Numbered from the stretch's first letter, positions 1 to 13,217 are shown. The stretch: DNA of 64,000 nucleotides from Mytilisepta virgata (GCA_028015205.1 JAPWFG010000064.1:1-64000); one strand, 5' to 3'. Notes: a model not told the origin generated them from the letters alone. A program made the numbers and translations.

Positions 1-324
1 CTTTGGTATTTCTTGACTTTACTTTTAAAACTTCTGTTCCTCTGACGTTGAACGACAGTGGCTTAGTTCTTAGCCGCAGCTCTTCGACTAAACCGAAGTA
101 TCCGTACCATAACACACAATGTGATCAATCTCAATGTCCCGTATGTTCAAAAGTTGCCAAAATAATGAAAATGAACTTGGTAATTTTCATCAAAAAGCGA
201 AAACACTCTATATCTCACATATTGTCCTAGATGCTGCTAACAACCTAATGGGCATATCTAAGCTTGACAAAGTTTTATCCATTTAATTCCTGTTTTAACA
301 TTCTGTTTTGATTTTGTTTTTAAA
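1..324. other. Unassigned AT-rich DNA, left edge
   Basis: No gene, RNA or repeat boundary can be supported here. A 75-codon open frame covers most of the first 230 bases, but it has no recognisable domain and no splice context, and its composition matches the surrounding non-coding DNA. I see nothing functional in this stretch. Confidence 0.4.
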
Positions 325-482
325 GAAGGATTGACAGTAATTTTTTTCAGTCTATGAAGAAATGACCTCAATCACGTGGTGCACACTAAATAACCCTCGT
401 AGCGGGTTATTTGAAAGTGTGTGCCATGTGCATCGAGGTTATTTCGAATATACTGAAAATAAAATTACTGTCAATTCTTATT
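325..482. repeat. Foldback (long inverted repeat) element, MITE-like
   Basis: The left arm (about 325-395) and right arm (about 403-482) are reverse complements over roughly 75 bases with scattered mismatches. Both outer ends carry TTGACAGTAATTTT, and the inner ends carry ATAACCC facing GGGTTAT around a short TCGTAG loop. This is the architecture of a palindromic non-autonomous DNA element. No second copy was found in the window. The open frame across it is only a by-product of the palindrome. Confidence 0.75.
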
Positions 483-1883
483 ATTTAATTTCAACGGTTG
501 GTTTGACGTGTAAAACGTCGGGATTCTGTTTAATAATGTCATAGTAGAAAAGAATATTTAGTCTATGATATGATAGAGGAAACACATTTGTCCAATCAAA
601 TGACCCGTTACATCCAATATTAAATTATTTTTCAATAAAATATGAATATAATTTATCGTCCATATATATTATGTTCTGGATACAGTAAGCGGTCTCTGTT
701 CATGATAAACTGTGTTCCTATGGCATGTCGACAATGATCAATCTGTCTGGACAATAAAACTTACATGCAATCTTACGGAAAATTTGACAAGGGTATTATG
801 TCAAATAATTTCTTCATTAGCAATTTTAATATGGTTGGAACGACGTCGAAGAAACTTTAATTTGAAGTAAATTACATTACAAAAAAATGGTAATCAATAG
901 ATTTTAATTAAATGTTTTCTTCTGAAACTCAGTATATTGGAGTATGTTCAATAAACAACATATTTCTGATAATTAGTTTAACCATAATTTGTCATAGTGT
1001 GATGATTAAATTCATAAAAATTATAATTCGTGACGGTTTTTATGCTCAAATTGTTATGGATGCAATCCATTGTAGATTGCATAGTTTAATAACAAAATCT
1101 CAATGCGTAAATGTACCTGGGAAACCTTTTCATAGGAGGATATATACAGAGGATTAAATGGTCAAATAGGTACGCGACAAATGTACATAGACTATGTATC
1201 TCAAAACGCTTTTTAGTTTTTGGAATATTTACAAAAAGTCAACATAAACTGTTAATATTAAGCGGTTTATTCCCTTTAGTACACACTAAATGTAGTTGTT
1301 TTGAATGTATAAATGGCTCTTTTTTTCACGAGCGAAGATAAACTGTGTTCTTTGTGCTATTTCTTTTCTAAAATATTGCATCATTACATATGCATGTCGC
1401 ATTGTTTGACCGGAAGATTTTATAAGTTTAGTTTCCAAAACATGAATCATGTTTAATTTTCGAATATGCAATGTAACCGAGTGTCGAATGAGTATTCAGA
1501 ATTGCATAGTAAAGTAACCAACTCCAACCCCCCCCACCCCCAAGACATTCGTTTCTGCAGTTTGTTGCTAAAATATATAATAATTCAGGCTTTCTCTTGC
1601 ACTGTCATCCTTAAGCACTACTCGCTTAATTAAAGGAGAATAACGTAAAACACCAATTAGCAATCACATAATTTTAATATTTCTACATCGAATAACTGCA
1701 GATTCTGTTATATTAGGGTCTTGATAAAGTTTTTAGAATTCAGATATGATGGCCGAATTACATGGATGATGGATAGTCAAAAGATTTTTGATAAATGTGA
1801 ATACAGAAACAACTATTCAGAATAAGAAATTAAATTTTCTATTCAAAGATGTGAAAATTGTAAGTACTTTAACAAAAAAAAAA

Positions 1884-1915
<32 letters not shown>

Positions 1916-3689
1916 AAAAACAAAAAAACAAAAAACAAAAAAACAAAAATAAAAACTATTTCACTTGCGTCTTAATCCACATCAAAATTTAATAGTTTAT
2001 CTTTAAAATTTAGATTTTCTGACTTAACCAATTCCACCGTATTAAGGTTTAACGCTCAGCATGTTTTTACACACAGAAAAATGTGTTTTCGGCTGAGACA
2101 GATCTTCATATTAATTAAAGATTTGGCAAATGGCAAATCTGAAGACTTAGGTATCAACTTATTCAATTAGGAAAATACAATCAATAAAGTTTAATTAACC
2201 TTTTTCTAATGCACGCGACAGCATATTGATACCTGAAGCAAAGTGCTAATTCTGATAATCAGCTAAACCGTATATTGATATTATGGAAATATCAGAAAAA
2301 ATAATTCCAAAGTTATATTGTATGGGAAAGGTTTGTTTGAAATCCAAATATCGAGGCAATATCGTGAGAACAACAACAATAACAAAACAAATACTACAAG
2401 GATTGGTTCAAATAAAGAGTAATTGTTCAAGACAACACAAAGGCTGAAGCATTAGAAATATGGACTTACATAACATCACGTGTTTCAAAAGTGCAAAATC
2501 ATCTATTAAAGTAAATTTTGTATTTTTCAAAGGCCCAAAAACAACAATTAACGATTGCTGGTCAGTGTTGGTAGAATTGTGCCCTGACTCATTCCTCTGG
2601 GAAATATGTAAAACAATATAATCTGTCAGTGCTGCTATTCATATGCAAATTCAAACATTTGTAACATAGTTCATATATAAACACGAATGCAATGAGCCTA
2701 TTATGGCAAAGAATATGGGTATTACTAGCCTTGTTATCAGTATTTCGATGCTGGCATGCAATGATACTTGGACGCTGGATGAAAATTAATGAACATCTTC
2801 CCCCACTACTGAAGCAAAGCGGATACCAATAACTATTCATTATTATTATCCCAGTATGGCTTAGTAGGTAATGGCTTGTTGAAAATAATACTTGTTTTTC
2901 TTTTTATTCTAAAGAAAATTTTCTACTGGATAAAAAGAAAAGGAACAATGTGTCTTTTGAAACAAGAACACTTTCACAGAAAGTCGCACGGAAATAAATA
3001 ACGAGAAAACTGATACGGTCCGAGATTCCGCGGAGGTAAAACGGCCTTTGAAAGATTAGTCTGTTCGTGCAACACAGGCTTTGTTTATAATAAAATTTAT
3101 CAGAAAATACCGAATAAATTTGATACACTGTATGGCCATTTCGTTGACTGACAACTAATCAGCAGTGCTCGAGATCAAAATGTTAGAAATCCTGTTAAAA
3201 ATATAATGATGAATTAAAAAGCACAACCATCAAAACCCAAAACAATTAAACAAACAGGAATCCAAACTCAGCTAAGGTGGGTTTTTTTCCAATCTTTATA
3301 AGAATCGGCACTTTTCATTGTCGTATGACATTTCTTCTTCTTCAAAGTTTACAATAGAAAGTAAAAAAAGGTTCGGGAGTTAAAATACACACCTTTTGTG
3401 GCGATAGATATAAAACTTAGAAAGGCTAGACGTCGAGAAATACACATTAGAGTTTTTTATTGATATTTTACAGAACTGACATTATTACTATAGGTTGAAA
3501 CAAAATTCTACGAGTAGAGAAAACAAAAGGTAAAGTTAGGTTTTCAATTTACAGAGCCAGTAATACAATTTAATATGTGGAAAACACAGCAGCATGAATT
3601 GTGGTATAAATGTATTTTTATCGAATGGATTTAGATAAAGTAAAATTTGTTATGCTTGAGTTCTATGATAAAAAAGTATTTCAATATTT
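483..3689. other. Intergenic DNA without recognised genes
   Basis: About 3.2 kb of AT-rich sequence. The only clear feature is a low-complexity A-rich tract with C interruptions at 1876-1950. Several 60-85 codon open frames occur on both strands; none shows a known motif or usable splice sites, so none is called. Confidence 0.45.
1876..1950. repeat. A-rich low-complexity tract
   Basis: A run of A interrupted every 4-8 bases by single C residues, in the pattern (CA4-CA9)n. Such tracts often form from decayed retroposon tails, but no SINE or LINE body is recognisable beside it. Confidence 0.8.
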
Positions 3690-4000
3690 TAAGATATTTA
3701 TCAATCCTTAATGAGAGCTAAGTGAAAAAATTACCATAATTGTTTTAGAACATGTTTTATTTCATTAAAGTCTCAAGTATTCTTGCTCTTAGAGAACTTC
3801 GAACCGTTAATTTTCGAGGCAAATAAGCAAAACAAGAAATAATTCCTCAAGATCAGAAATCAATATGGAACTTAGTTCTCAACTTCATAATTCTGACAAA
3901 ATGTTAAGGTAGATAGACACAGCTGAGAAAATCCGATAGATTCTTCAACAGTTCTAATTAAACATTAATTTCAAATTTAAATTGCAATTTTTTTTGGATG
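3690..4000 (+). repeat. Old dispersed repeat, copy 1 (partner at 8345-8650)
   Basis: This stretch shares an ordered series of matching blocks with 8345-8650 on the same strand: ATTACCATAATTGTTTTA, then a block on ACATGTTTTAT, then AAATAAGC-AAAC, then CTCAAGA, then AAAATCCGATA near the end. Divergence is substantial, so this is an old transposed or duplicated copy. No coding content is seen. Confidence 0.6.
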
Positions 4001-4143
4001 TCCGACTTTTCTCTAGATATTCATACTTGTAGCTAGGATAATTATACCTTAAGACTTTTAAAGAAGTGAATGTGTGGACTTGTGAGGTAAATATGTATCA
4101 ATATTTGGACGAAAAGAAATCTAGGAGAACTTGATTTTTGTAT

Positions 4144-4335
4144 ACTGTAAATTCGGAAATTATTAGAAAAAATGCGACTGTGTTGTAATCGCAATATTTT
4201 TAACTCGCATTTTGGAATTTTTTTATATGAATCAAGTGGGTTTTTTCACAATATCACAAAAATTAAAATCGCATTTTGGTCTAAAATGACAAAATTGTAA
4301 TAATAAATGTACGTTATAATTTCTGAATTTACAGT
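4144..4335 (+). mobile_element. Short palindromic MITE (family A), copy 1
   Basis: The ends are inverted repeats: it opens ACTGTAAATTCGGAAATTAT and closes with the near-complement ending GAATTTACAGT. Subterminal CGCATTTT and ATTGTAATAATAA blocks recur in inverted orientation at 48531-48748, which identifies a dispersed non-autonomous DNA element of about 190-220 bp. It is flanked by TA dinucleotides, consistent with a TA target duplication (Tc1/mariner-like insertion), but TA is too short to be proof. Confidence 0.7.
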
Positions 4336-5019
4336 ATAATATAATACTAATTTCAGAACAATGACATTTCTCTATTGTATTTGTACTGAAATTATTATGC
4401 ACCGTTGATTACATAATTATTGTTTAGGTCTTGCCTGTGTAAATTTATAATTATCATACTTAGTTTTATGTTAATTTATACTTCACAGAACAATTTATAT
4501 AGGACGTGTGCATTAGAAGTATCTGATAATATTTTATGTGAAATGAGGTGGCATTTTTTTTAAATGTCAGCCTCTGTGTCAATTCCTTTTTTGTCTTTTC
4601 GGGAGTAAGCATGCCTATATGTCACTGTGAAGTATTCATTTTTTGACGTGCACCTCCGTGCATCAAATTTAAAAAGCTATTTACTATATATTATATTGTT
4701 TCGCTTTTTTCTATATATGTGGCACAAGCTCATACAATTAAAAATTGTTTAAATAATATCGTATTATATAATGTAGAAAATTATTCTTTATGTAATTAAA
4801 AGAATTTGTTAGAGCTAACAAACTAGTAAATGTTTTAAAGATGAAACAGTATGAAGGCAAAGCATTCATTTTTGTTCAAATTTACAACACCAATGCAGTT
4901 TAATAACGTGCTTATTGTGTAATCAAGTATTATAAATGTAAATGGATTGAAAATGAAAAATATTATAACAATTTTTATAATTATTCCTCTCTCATATTCG
5001 AGTTATATTTAGTATGTTA

Positions 5020-5960
5020 TTCCTCTGTCGTCAAGCGGCCTGTTTAAAAATATGCTAGAGCCGTTGGACGTCAGGCCTATTGGTGATTTGGATCAATGGA
5101 TATTTGTTTTTTATTTGTTCGAAGTTTCAAAGAAGACTTTATGAAATGAATTTTCCCATCTGGTCCTATTTAAAGCATTGGTGACCACCTTATTTGACAG
5201 TCTTAACGGGTAATAGGACAAATATCCTTGCTGCTAAGTTCGAATCCCTGTTGCTCAGTAGATTCAGAGTTAGCATTTCATATTATCAGACACAATTCTG
5301 ACAAATGACCATCTAAAGACAGTATGGGTCATCAGAAACACATCTGAAATAGTCAAGTGGTTTCAGACATTAATATTTTTAAATGAATTTCCCGTCGCGT
5401 CCTAAGCTAAAGTTGGCCGTGGTGCCAATCTTGGTTGACAGTCCAGGACACCAGGGACAAAAAAGAGGAGTATTGCTACCAAGTCTAGTTCCGATTGAAC
5501 AAGTGGTTTTAGAAAAGATTTTTAAATGAATTTTCCCACAGGGTCCTTTTTTAAATCATCTTGATTGACATTACGGGCCATTGGACAAATTCTGAAATTT
5601 TAAATGAATATTCCAAAAGGATCCTTTGTTAAATTAAATTCGCCTGTGTAGTTCATCTTGGAAGACATTCTTGGTTATCGGACACATTTCTGATAGAGAA
5701 GTCAGAAATGCCGGACACATTTTTAGATGGTGGCCACGCAAAGATCATTCCACCAAAGTCTTTTTGTCCCAATTTGCCAGGTTGTTTCAAAGAAGATCTT
5801 TAACGGAAAGTTTTCGATGAAGATGGAGTGGTGACATTATGTCGCATGGATCTTCGTCCAGTTGAGCTTAAAATGGTTAGTGCCTATTCTGGACTTCTCC
5901 TGTTAAATGAAATATATTCTGAAACTAAAACAGGCCGTTTGACGTCAGATGATTCTCCGA
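5020..5960 (+). mobile_element. Pearl-like element with internal ~165-bp units, flanked by an inverted repeat
   Basis: The interior holds diverged units in which three blocks recur: a 'wrong-base-tolerant' GGTCCTATTTAAA-type block, a block on ATTCTGA(A/C)A, and a block on GTTTCAAAGAAGA. The same units occur at 44944-45620 and 53212-54092. It ends like those copies with a variant of CCAGTTGAGCTAAA (near 5860-5875). Outside the unit region, GTCAAGCGGCCTGTTT (about 5033-5048) and its near-complement AAACAGGCCGTTTGAC (about 5931-5946) form an inverted pair. Oyster 'pearl' elements and Helentron-associated elements have this plan of unique ends around ~160-bp tandem cores; the assignment is by analogy. 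Confidence 0.55.
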
Positions 5961-8344
5961 TTAATTCGTGGGAACTCTTTTTGACATCTATAGCTTGCTA
6001 AAAGTTTCACTCTCCCTTAACATTTGACAGCATCTTTTCGTCTCCATCCGACCAACTTGCACCGTTCATCCAGACCATCCCTGCAAATTGTATGTATAGG
6101 GCTTGGTAGCTTTTATTCATGAGATTTATCTGGATAATTGAATGTCAGTTCATTTTCCCATACATCCCTTAGCCTGTAGTTTATTTATTGTTATCATTTA
6201 TTGTTTAAACACTGGTTACGCAATCAAACGTCGTTTCCATTTCATTATCGACGGATTGAATACAATATATTTTATTCGCTTACAACACATCATATCAATT
6301 ATTCTAAGGATATTTCTCTTAAAAGACTTCTACACTTTAAGATGAAAAAAATCAATCATATTTTCGTGATAAGTTCACTCAACCGAATCAGGATCCTCGA
6401 AACATGAAATTTTAAACAAAACAAATATTAAAATTTCATATAGTAGTATCAAATATTTCCATCATAAAATTACACGTCATGTATATCATGTCAGTTGGGA
6501 TTTTTGCTAAATCCTATCTTTGTTGTGTTAATAGTTATAGAAATATACCATCTGATAAAATTATAGGACGAACATTAGGAAACTACCTTAGATTGTCCAT
6601 TAAGCTACATGTTTAATGATGGACATACAACAGTGGTAACGTTATGCCATATGCTTTCAATTCTGTAGAACTTAACCTTGAAAGGAAATATATATAAAGA
6701 TAGTCTTTGGTAAGTATTTCGTCGGATCCTTTAAATATACGTACTAATATTTCCAGCTCTATCGAGATGACAAAATGGGTGAGTTTTGACTGACTAATCC
6801 ATGTTTGAATTTTTATACCATTAAGGACTTTATAAAAATTATTACAATTCAAATTTTCGAGTTCAACTAGTTTAAAAATACATGTAGGTTTCCCACTATA
6901 AAGGTACATATCTTAGAAACAACCATCTTTGTCTTATGAACTTAATAGTATTCTATATTTCTAATGATCTGGTAAAGCATACAACTAGTATATCATTTAA
7001 TTATCGAATTTGGACTTAATTTTACTAATTCTGAAACGATACATAATTTATGGACGCGTTGTTGGGATATTCAACGGAAATTTAATCTTATTCTTGATTA
7101 TTAAGCGGCACAAATCGAACTTGACATGGGCTTGGTATTCCGTGACACAATTCATTTCAATAGACATATGTCAATAATTCCGTCCTTATCATCATTCATT
7201 GCTCAAGGTCAAAGGTCAGAAGTCAAAGCATTAACCCAAAATAACGATAGTGTCCATGTGAAAATAATAAAAATAAGAAACGTTCAGATGAAAACAACCT
7301 AAGGACAGAGCCACGCCTTAATTTACAAAAATAATACTTATTTTTTTTTAATATTAAACATACCTTGTCTATTCTTTATAATATATAATATGCTGTTGGC
7401 GTGGCCACGATGCGAGCACAGCAATAGCACTTTCCAGAAACTCATTTCAGCTATCACGATTCTGACCCTGAAGAATAATTTGAAGCAGGTTATTTCCCTT
7501 ACTTTACTTATTTTCGTTTCCGGCGAACGAACTTTTTTCTAGCCTTACTATGTACATGTAGCACAATATGGCCATATTCGCTTTAACAAATAAATTCACT
7601 TCGGATTGCATAATGGCTGTCCTCATAAAACAAATACTTTATTAAATGGACCATATGCTCCCACTAACGCTCGCTGCAGTCGCTATAAAAGCATTTTGTT
7701 CTACATTTTTGAATTAAGTAATTATTGGGATTTATTTTGTTTGTCTGCCTATAGTTTAACCACTAACCGATATAATTCAGGAAGAGGCTTGACTGCATCA
7801 GTATTAGTTATTCTTTATATTACCTTTGTTTTTTTTATGTACCTACGGGTAAAATTTGTATAGTAATAACGTTGTCGACTCTGTTCCCTATTTGCGGATG
7901 TTGGAGTTGTCTCCCGTATGGAAGGGTTATCTTCCTGACAGAAGGTGTCTTGTATTTAACATGAAGGGCAAAAATTACTCAATATATATTAAAGACTTTC
8001 ATTATACATCGAAAATGTGAGAAAATATATCAAAAAACCTATTTAACTATTGTGTATGGAGGATACTGTTAGCAAGAAAAAATATTTAGCAAGAAAATGA
8101 CAATTTGTACATTGATGTACATGGAAGACACCTTCTCCAAAGAGCCAAAAATAACGAATTATTGTGTCACTTTCGTGGGTGAAAGATGTTTTTATTTCGG
8201 GAAATATCGGATTCTATTTTAACCTTCCACTTGGTAATGAGGGTTATAACTTGCTGTATTGCCTTAGACAAGATACACGGCTTGGCTTTATAAACATAGA
8301 GATGATTCGGTCTTAAGTAATATCATGTAAACATATTTTTTTTG
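5961..8344. other. Intergenic DNA without recognised genes
   Basis: AT-rich sequence with no coding homology that I can recognise. The open frames near 6142-6407 and 7606-7863 are short, lack motifs and have no splice context. No repeat boundary could be fixed. Confidence 0.4.
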
Positions 8345-8650
8345 CTTTAGAATATTTATCATTTACGATAGCTAGGATCAAATAATTACCATAATTGTTT
8401 TATCACATGTTTTATCTCAAGAAAATCTTTAGTATTTTTTGCTTTTAAGAAACTTGGATTCATTAAAATAATTGGCCAACCAAATAAGCGAAACGAGGGC
8501 TAATCCCTCAAGAGAAGAAATCGATACAACTGAGATCTCAACTTTATTATTCTGACAATATGTAAAGGTGGATAAACAAAGAATTGAAAATCCGATATAT
8601 TTTTCAACAATATTAATTCAATGACAACCTGAATTTCAAATTTCAAATGT
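8345..8650 (+). repeat. Old dispersed repeat, copy 2 (partner at 3690-4000)
   Basis: Same-strand partner of the 3690-4000 segment; shared blocks appear in the same order, including ATTACCATAATTGTTTTA, the ACATGTTTTAT block and AAAATCCGATA. Copies are separated by about 4.6 kb and are clearly diverged. Confidence 0.6.
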
Positions 8651-8850
8651 TTAGGATAGGCATCTTACTTTGTGTGATAATACTACATGCACTATATGAT
8701 ACTAGTAAATGTACCATACCAATTTTTAACAAGCGAGAAAATCCTGCAATTGTCAATTTGCGAGTTATATATTACATATTTTACATAAATAATCTCGAAG
8801 GAAGTGAATTTCTTAGACGTGGATATTACTTTAATTACACGGGAAAGGGT

Positions 8851-8866
8851 GGGGGGGGGGGGGGGG
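8851..8866. repeat. G16 homopolymer
   Basis: Sixteen consecutive G bases preceded by GGGT. Long G runs are rare in this AT-rich window. The exact length is prone to sequencing and replication error, and the run could form a G-quadruplex. Confidence 0.9.
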
Positions 8867-9184
8867 CAGTGTAATTAACCCATATGGAAAACATACGTCC
8901 TACATCACCTGACACATCAACTCAGGTCACAATACACAATAATACATTTTTCCAACTAAAGGTCATTATATCAAAACGGCAAGAAGGGATCAGCTTTCCC
9001 GGATTTCTTAAAAAAAAAAACTTTCTAAAGTAAATTGCTAAAATCAATATAAAACTACCACAGGATTGCCGTTCAAAATTAAGACTTAGGACCTTGTGCC
9101 CACAGTGCCATGCTTTAAACCTTACATCATGGCGATTCATTTTTTCCCCGTATCTTTTATTTCTTAACTATGAGCAATTACTTA

Positions 9185-9760
9185 TGTTCATAGCATCTAA
9201 TTTGGTTTTGTTCCTCATATCCATCAGTTCATACTATCAAATTTGTTTTGTGTCCTTTACATCAGTTCAAGGCATCGAATTTATTTTTCTCCTTTCCATC
9301 AGTTCATATGATCGATTTTGTTTCTTCTCTCCTTTCCATCAGTTCATTGCATCGACTTTGTTTTTTTCTTCTCATTTTTGTAAGTTCATGTCATCAAATT
9401 TGTTTTTTTTTTCTTTCCATCAGTTCATTGCATCGAATTTGTTTTTCCTCCTTTCCATCAGTTCGTAGGATCGGACTGCTTTATTTCTCCTTTCCATTAG
9501 TTCATAGCATCGAATATGTTTTTTCTCTCCTTTTCATCAGTTCAAAGCATAGATTTGTTTCCTCTATTCCATCAGTTCATTGCATCGAATTTTTTTTCTC
9601 ATTTCCATCAGTTCATAGGATCGGACTGATTTATTTCTCTTTTTCATTAGTTCATAGCATCGAATATGTTTTTTCTCCCTTTCATCACTTCATATCATCG
9701 ATTTTCCCTCCTTTCCAGCAGTTCATAGCATCGGTTTCTCCTTTCCATCAGTTGTGTAAA
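9185..9760 (+). repeat. Minisatellite, ~45-bp CATCAGTTCAT-type unit
   Basis: About a dozen degenerate copies of a unit built from a pyrimidine-rich spacer followed by CCATCAGTTCATAGCATCGA. Unit length drifts between about 35 and 50 bases because the T/C spacer expands and contracts. The pyrimidine strand has few stops, so two overlapping open frames (9094-9468 and 9248-9886) arise here; their repetitive Phe/Ser/Leu translations are artefacts. Confidence 0.85.
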
Positions 9761-9895
9761 GTTATCTGGATACTATTATTTGAATTACCGTCCGTTTTCC
9801 GCCTCGACAACCTTGTTAGTTTATGTATTGCATTATTTCTCGCGTTAAGTTTTAGTTGTGAAAAACTGATTACGTTATCAAAATAATAATCCAAA

Positions 9896-10040
9896 GATAC
9901 TAATGTTAGATATAGTAAATTTATACTATGCTGTACACGACGCATTTCAAGGAGTTACCACTCATCAGCAGCATTAAAACCGAAACATTTGGAAGACCAA
10001 AAACCAAACTTATTTTAAACAAGAAGTGTTCATAACCAAA
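9896..10040 (+). repeat. Dispersed repeat (family B), copy 1
   Basis: Highly similar on the same strand to 51749-51900. Both share TTAGATATAGTAAATTTATA, ACGACGCATTTCAAGGAG and CGAAACATTTGGAAGACC in the same order with only a few substitutions. Copies are 42 kb apart. Similarity this high over about 145 bp suggests a fairly young mobile element. The wording is reminiscent of repeats common in mussel genomic clones; no element class is assigned. Confidence 0.8.
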
Positions 10041-11779
10041 AAAATCATAACAAGACATAAAGCAGTCCGATCCTACGAAATCAAACCCATATTCCATTTT
10101 CTCAATGGCGATTGTACAGAATATGTGATTATTAAGTGTTTGTTTTATCTGGGTTGCTGCTAGACTGAAAAAACAAAAAATCAATACTACGTTCATGATA
10201 ACTTCAGTGAACTGAATACCATGCGTGAAATTTAGTAGATTAAAATATAAATTAGTACCAACGATTTTCATAATACAGCGACAAGTTTTGCATATCGTGT
10301 CAATTTGAATTTTTGATAAATCATATCGTTGTTGTATAGGAGAAAACGCATCATTTCATTAAATTGTATAAAGAACGGAAATTCAGATACGTACAAGGAA
10401 TAAAACAGTGTTAGAGACATGAAACCTCAAATACTAATATTTTCCATTCTATTAAGGTGAAATTCAAATCATTTTGTTACTGAGTTTCTCATTTAGTTTG
10501 ATCACTGTTTCCATTATAAGCGTTCATATGTCAGGAACAATTAACCATTATGTAATATTTCACGAATTTTATATATGCAAGTCTGCAGTTGTTAAAGTGG
10601 TTGACCTTACTATCAATGTATTTATTTTAATTTGGGTTTTAGTGAATTTCTGTAGTTTTAAGGATACTAAATTTCCTTATTTTTTTGTAATTGTGTAGTA
10701 ATTTCATATAAATAAATATTGTATTTTGTTGCAAACGTAAATTAAATTGAGGAATATGCAATACCATGATTTCCAAGTGAAAGAAAGTTCTATATTTCAC
10801 ACGTGAAATAAACGTCATTCTTTCACGCAAGGATGTAACGCAATTAGCAGACGTCATCAATGTCGATCCTATAAATTTACAGACTCGTGTAGTCGTATAA
10901 TAAGATAATCCCTCAAATTCTTTCAGAAAATTTTACACAAATAAACAATATAATAAACTGACCAACTAATGCTGAAATTCGCACATTCGTAAATTAATAT
11001 GTTTTTTGGGCACTCGCTGTTAATTAAAGGTACAAGATTAACATACTAAATTCATGTTCTTTCTGCACCTACAAAAATCGCAAAAACTGTTGTTATACGA
11101 GTAATAATGAATCAACGTTAAATAATAGTTGCAGAATCAATATAATATTCCACATGATTTCTGCAGTTATCTTTCTTTACATGTTCAAATACATAGTATG
11201 ATTTTTTTTAGATGTTTTAAGTTTGTGGATATTACTATCAAACATTTAGTTTACCTAGCGACGTGCTATTGAAGGTTCCTTATGTATAAACTTTATCTAA
11301 AATTGTATCGATGACATTTTACTATTGATATAGTATTTTATTTTTAAAAAATATTTAATTAGGTAATGAACCGTCAGTTTGTTTTACATGTTTTATCAAT
11401 TACAAAGAAATTGAATAGCAGAAAAAATAAAGTGTACGGTAGTATTTCAATGTCAAGATGGCTGATAAACAAGTTGCAGACAAATTGTGAACTAAAACTG
11501 TAGAAATTATTATTATCAGCGTAATTTATTTTCTGCATATATGCTTTTGGTTTATTAATAGTGCACGAGGGTAGCGTATAGAAGAAAAACAAATAAAGAA
11601 AATAAAGAAGAAAGAAAAGAAAAACAAAAGAGCAAAACATGTCGAAAAGGCATTGTCTGGTTTCTGAAGAGAAGATAGTCTGAAAACAAAATAACAGATG
11701 TGCACCGTTGTTTGCAGACCTTTTGTGCTATTCCATATGTTCTGTAGATGATATTCTAAGCGTTTTGATTTATTTTCAG
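10041..11779. other. Upstream region of gene 1
   Basis: No exon is recognisable. A small hairpin lies at 10777-10826 (GTGAAAGAA ... TTCTTTCAC with an inner TATTTCAC/GTGAAATA pair). If the first coding exon at 11814 is right, upstream untranslated exons and the promoter may lie here or further left; I could not identify a TATA box or initiator with confidence. Confidence 0.35.
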
Positions 11780-11813
11780 AACTGAAGAATTAAAAAATCA
11801 CTGAATTATCACA

Positions 11814-11823
11814 ATGGCTCAGG
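11814..11823 (+). CDS. Gene 1 exon 1 (start codon)
   Basis: ATG-GCT-CAG plus one base, followed by the strong donor GTGAGTA. The start context is CACAATGG, with A at -3 and G at +4. The single leftover G joins AT at the start of the next exon to make a GAT codon, and the frame then runs on without a stop. A possible acceptor (TTTATTTTCAG) ends at 11779, so 11780-11813 would be 5' untranslated sequence of an exon with further untranslated exons upstream. It encodes only Met-Ala-Gln, so homology cannot confirm it. Confidence 0.5.
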
Positions 11824-12109
11824 GTGAGTATCCTGTAAATTATATATTCATACATTTGTTTCGAACAATTTGACCGGTTAGACATATTGAAGCATTATGA
11901 TTCCTAAACTTCCCCATAACTCTAAAACTTCTATATCAAAGGTCCGTCTGATTCTCATTCGAGATATTTTTTGAATTGTTTTTAAGTTAAAAGGTTTGAT
12001 GACACAGGAATTCATACTATTGTTTTTCTGTTTAGTTGTAAATATCATTTAAAAATCCCAGTACCCAGTTAACAATCGATTCTCTTTCGCAGTATTTATT
12101 ATTTTAAAG

Positions 12110-12270
12110 CTACTCATATCTCAGGAGCATCTGATGTCACTCCCAGTTTTTTGTTGGAATTCACATAGTAAATACTTTAGTTTTTGTTCTGTCTTCTACT
12201 GATTCTCATTGGTTAGCTGTATTTACCTTGTAAAATAATCCTTTATCTCAAAGAATTTTTAACGGTCTTT
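12110..12270 (+). repeat. Dispersed repeat (family C), diverged copy
   Basis: Shares GGAGCATCTG-TGTCACTCCC-GTTTTT and the following TTTAGTTT-TGT-CTGTCTT blocks with 19430-19720, 27268-27600 and 37712-37985. These copies mark one mobile family that I associate with mussel genomes. This copy is the shortest and most diverged. Confidence 0.6.
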
Positions 12271-13164
12271 TCAACTTTAGAATAACCAAATTAATGGTTA
12301 CTGACGTTATTTTGATACCATATAATTCGAAAATTGCCAAAATGTGCACATCTTGTCCATGAAAACAGATATCAACGAATGTATACATGATACACATTGT
12401 GGTCCTTGTTTAACTTGAGAAAATCTTCTTTCCTGAAATCTTTGAATAATGTCAGTCAGTTTTTATTCAAAATTGAGATAATTTCAAAAATTTTCATTGA
12501 TATTTTTCAGTTGTGTTTTTTATTTATCTATTTTGTAAACTTTACTTTGAATGTATATATCACATATCCATTTTAATAATCTAAATGGAGTTTCTAACAA
12601 ATTCTTATATAATGGTCATGATAAAAGTCATAATGTAAGTGGATATGTCGGTATATATTGACATCAGTCCCAGTTTTGTTAGAGTGTTTTTTGTTCGCAA
12701 AAGGTAGAATCATATTCTCGTGCATGTATCGTGAAATTTGCAGGTATTGTTATTCAAGATGAAAGTTTTAACAATCAAATGCATTGCTTTTCTCATCTTT
12801 AAGTGGTGTAACCATGACATGAAAATATCCAATGGAAACATTATGGAATGTTGGTTTCAAATTGACAACAAAAAGTGAAATAAGAAACAAGGAAGTCAAT
12901 TAACAAAAGGCATATCCGAAGCATTTATTTTAATTTAATAGAAATTATTTAAAACAAAATGATGATAGGCAAATCTGAGTGCCATTTCATACTTGTTTTG
13001 ATTTTTGCCATCTCAAAATTTTCAGACGAACTAATAACATAAAGACTTCTACCATTATTTTATCAATGCAAAAAAGAGAATTCAGGTATTCTATAATCTT
13101 CAATATTCTCCCAGAATCTGCAATACTAGTAATACCAGTATTGTCTAGAACCTTCAAGTATCGG

Positions 13165-13217
13165 TACCAGAATCTTCCAGTATGGATTATTGTTGATGAT
13201 TCCGGAAGATTCTGGTA
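13165..13217. repeat. Hairpin with 14-bp perfect stem
   Basis: TACCAGAATCTTCC is followed after about 23 bases by GGAAGATTCTGGTA, its exact reverse complement. Further copies of the AGAATCTTCCA word lie within 100 bases on either side, so this may be a small decayed palindromic repeat cluster. Confidence 0.75.

Noticed and set aside
9094..9886. Overlapping 124- and 212-codon plus-strand frames rich in Phe, Ser and Leu.
   Set aside because: They are products of the pyrimidine-rich minisatellite, which lacks stop codons in more than one frame.
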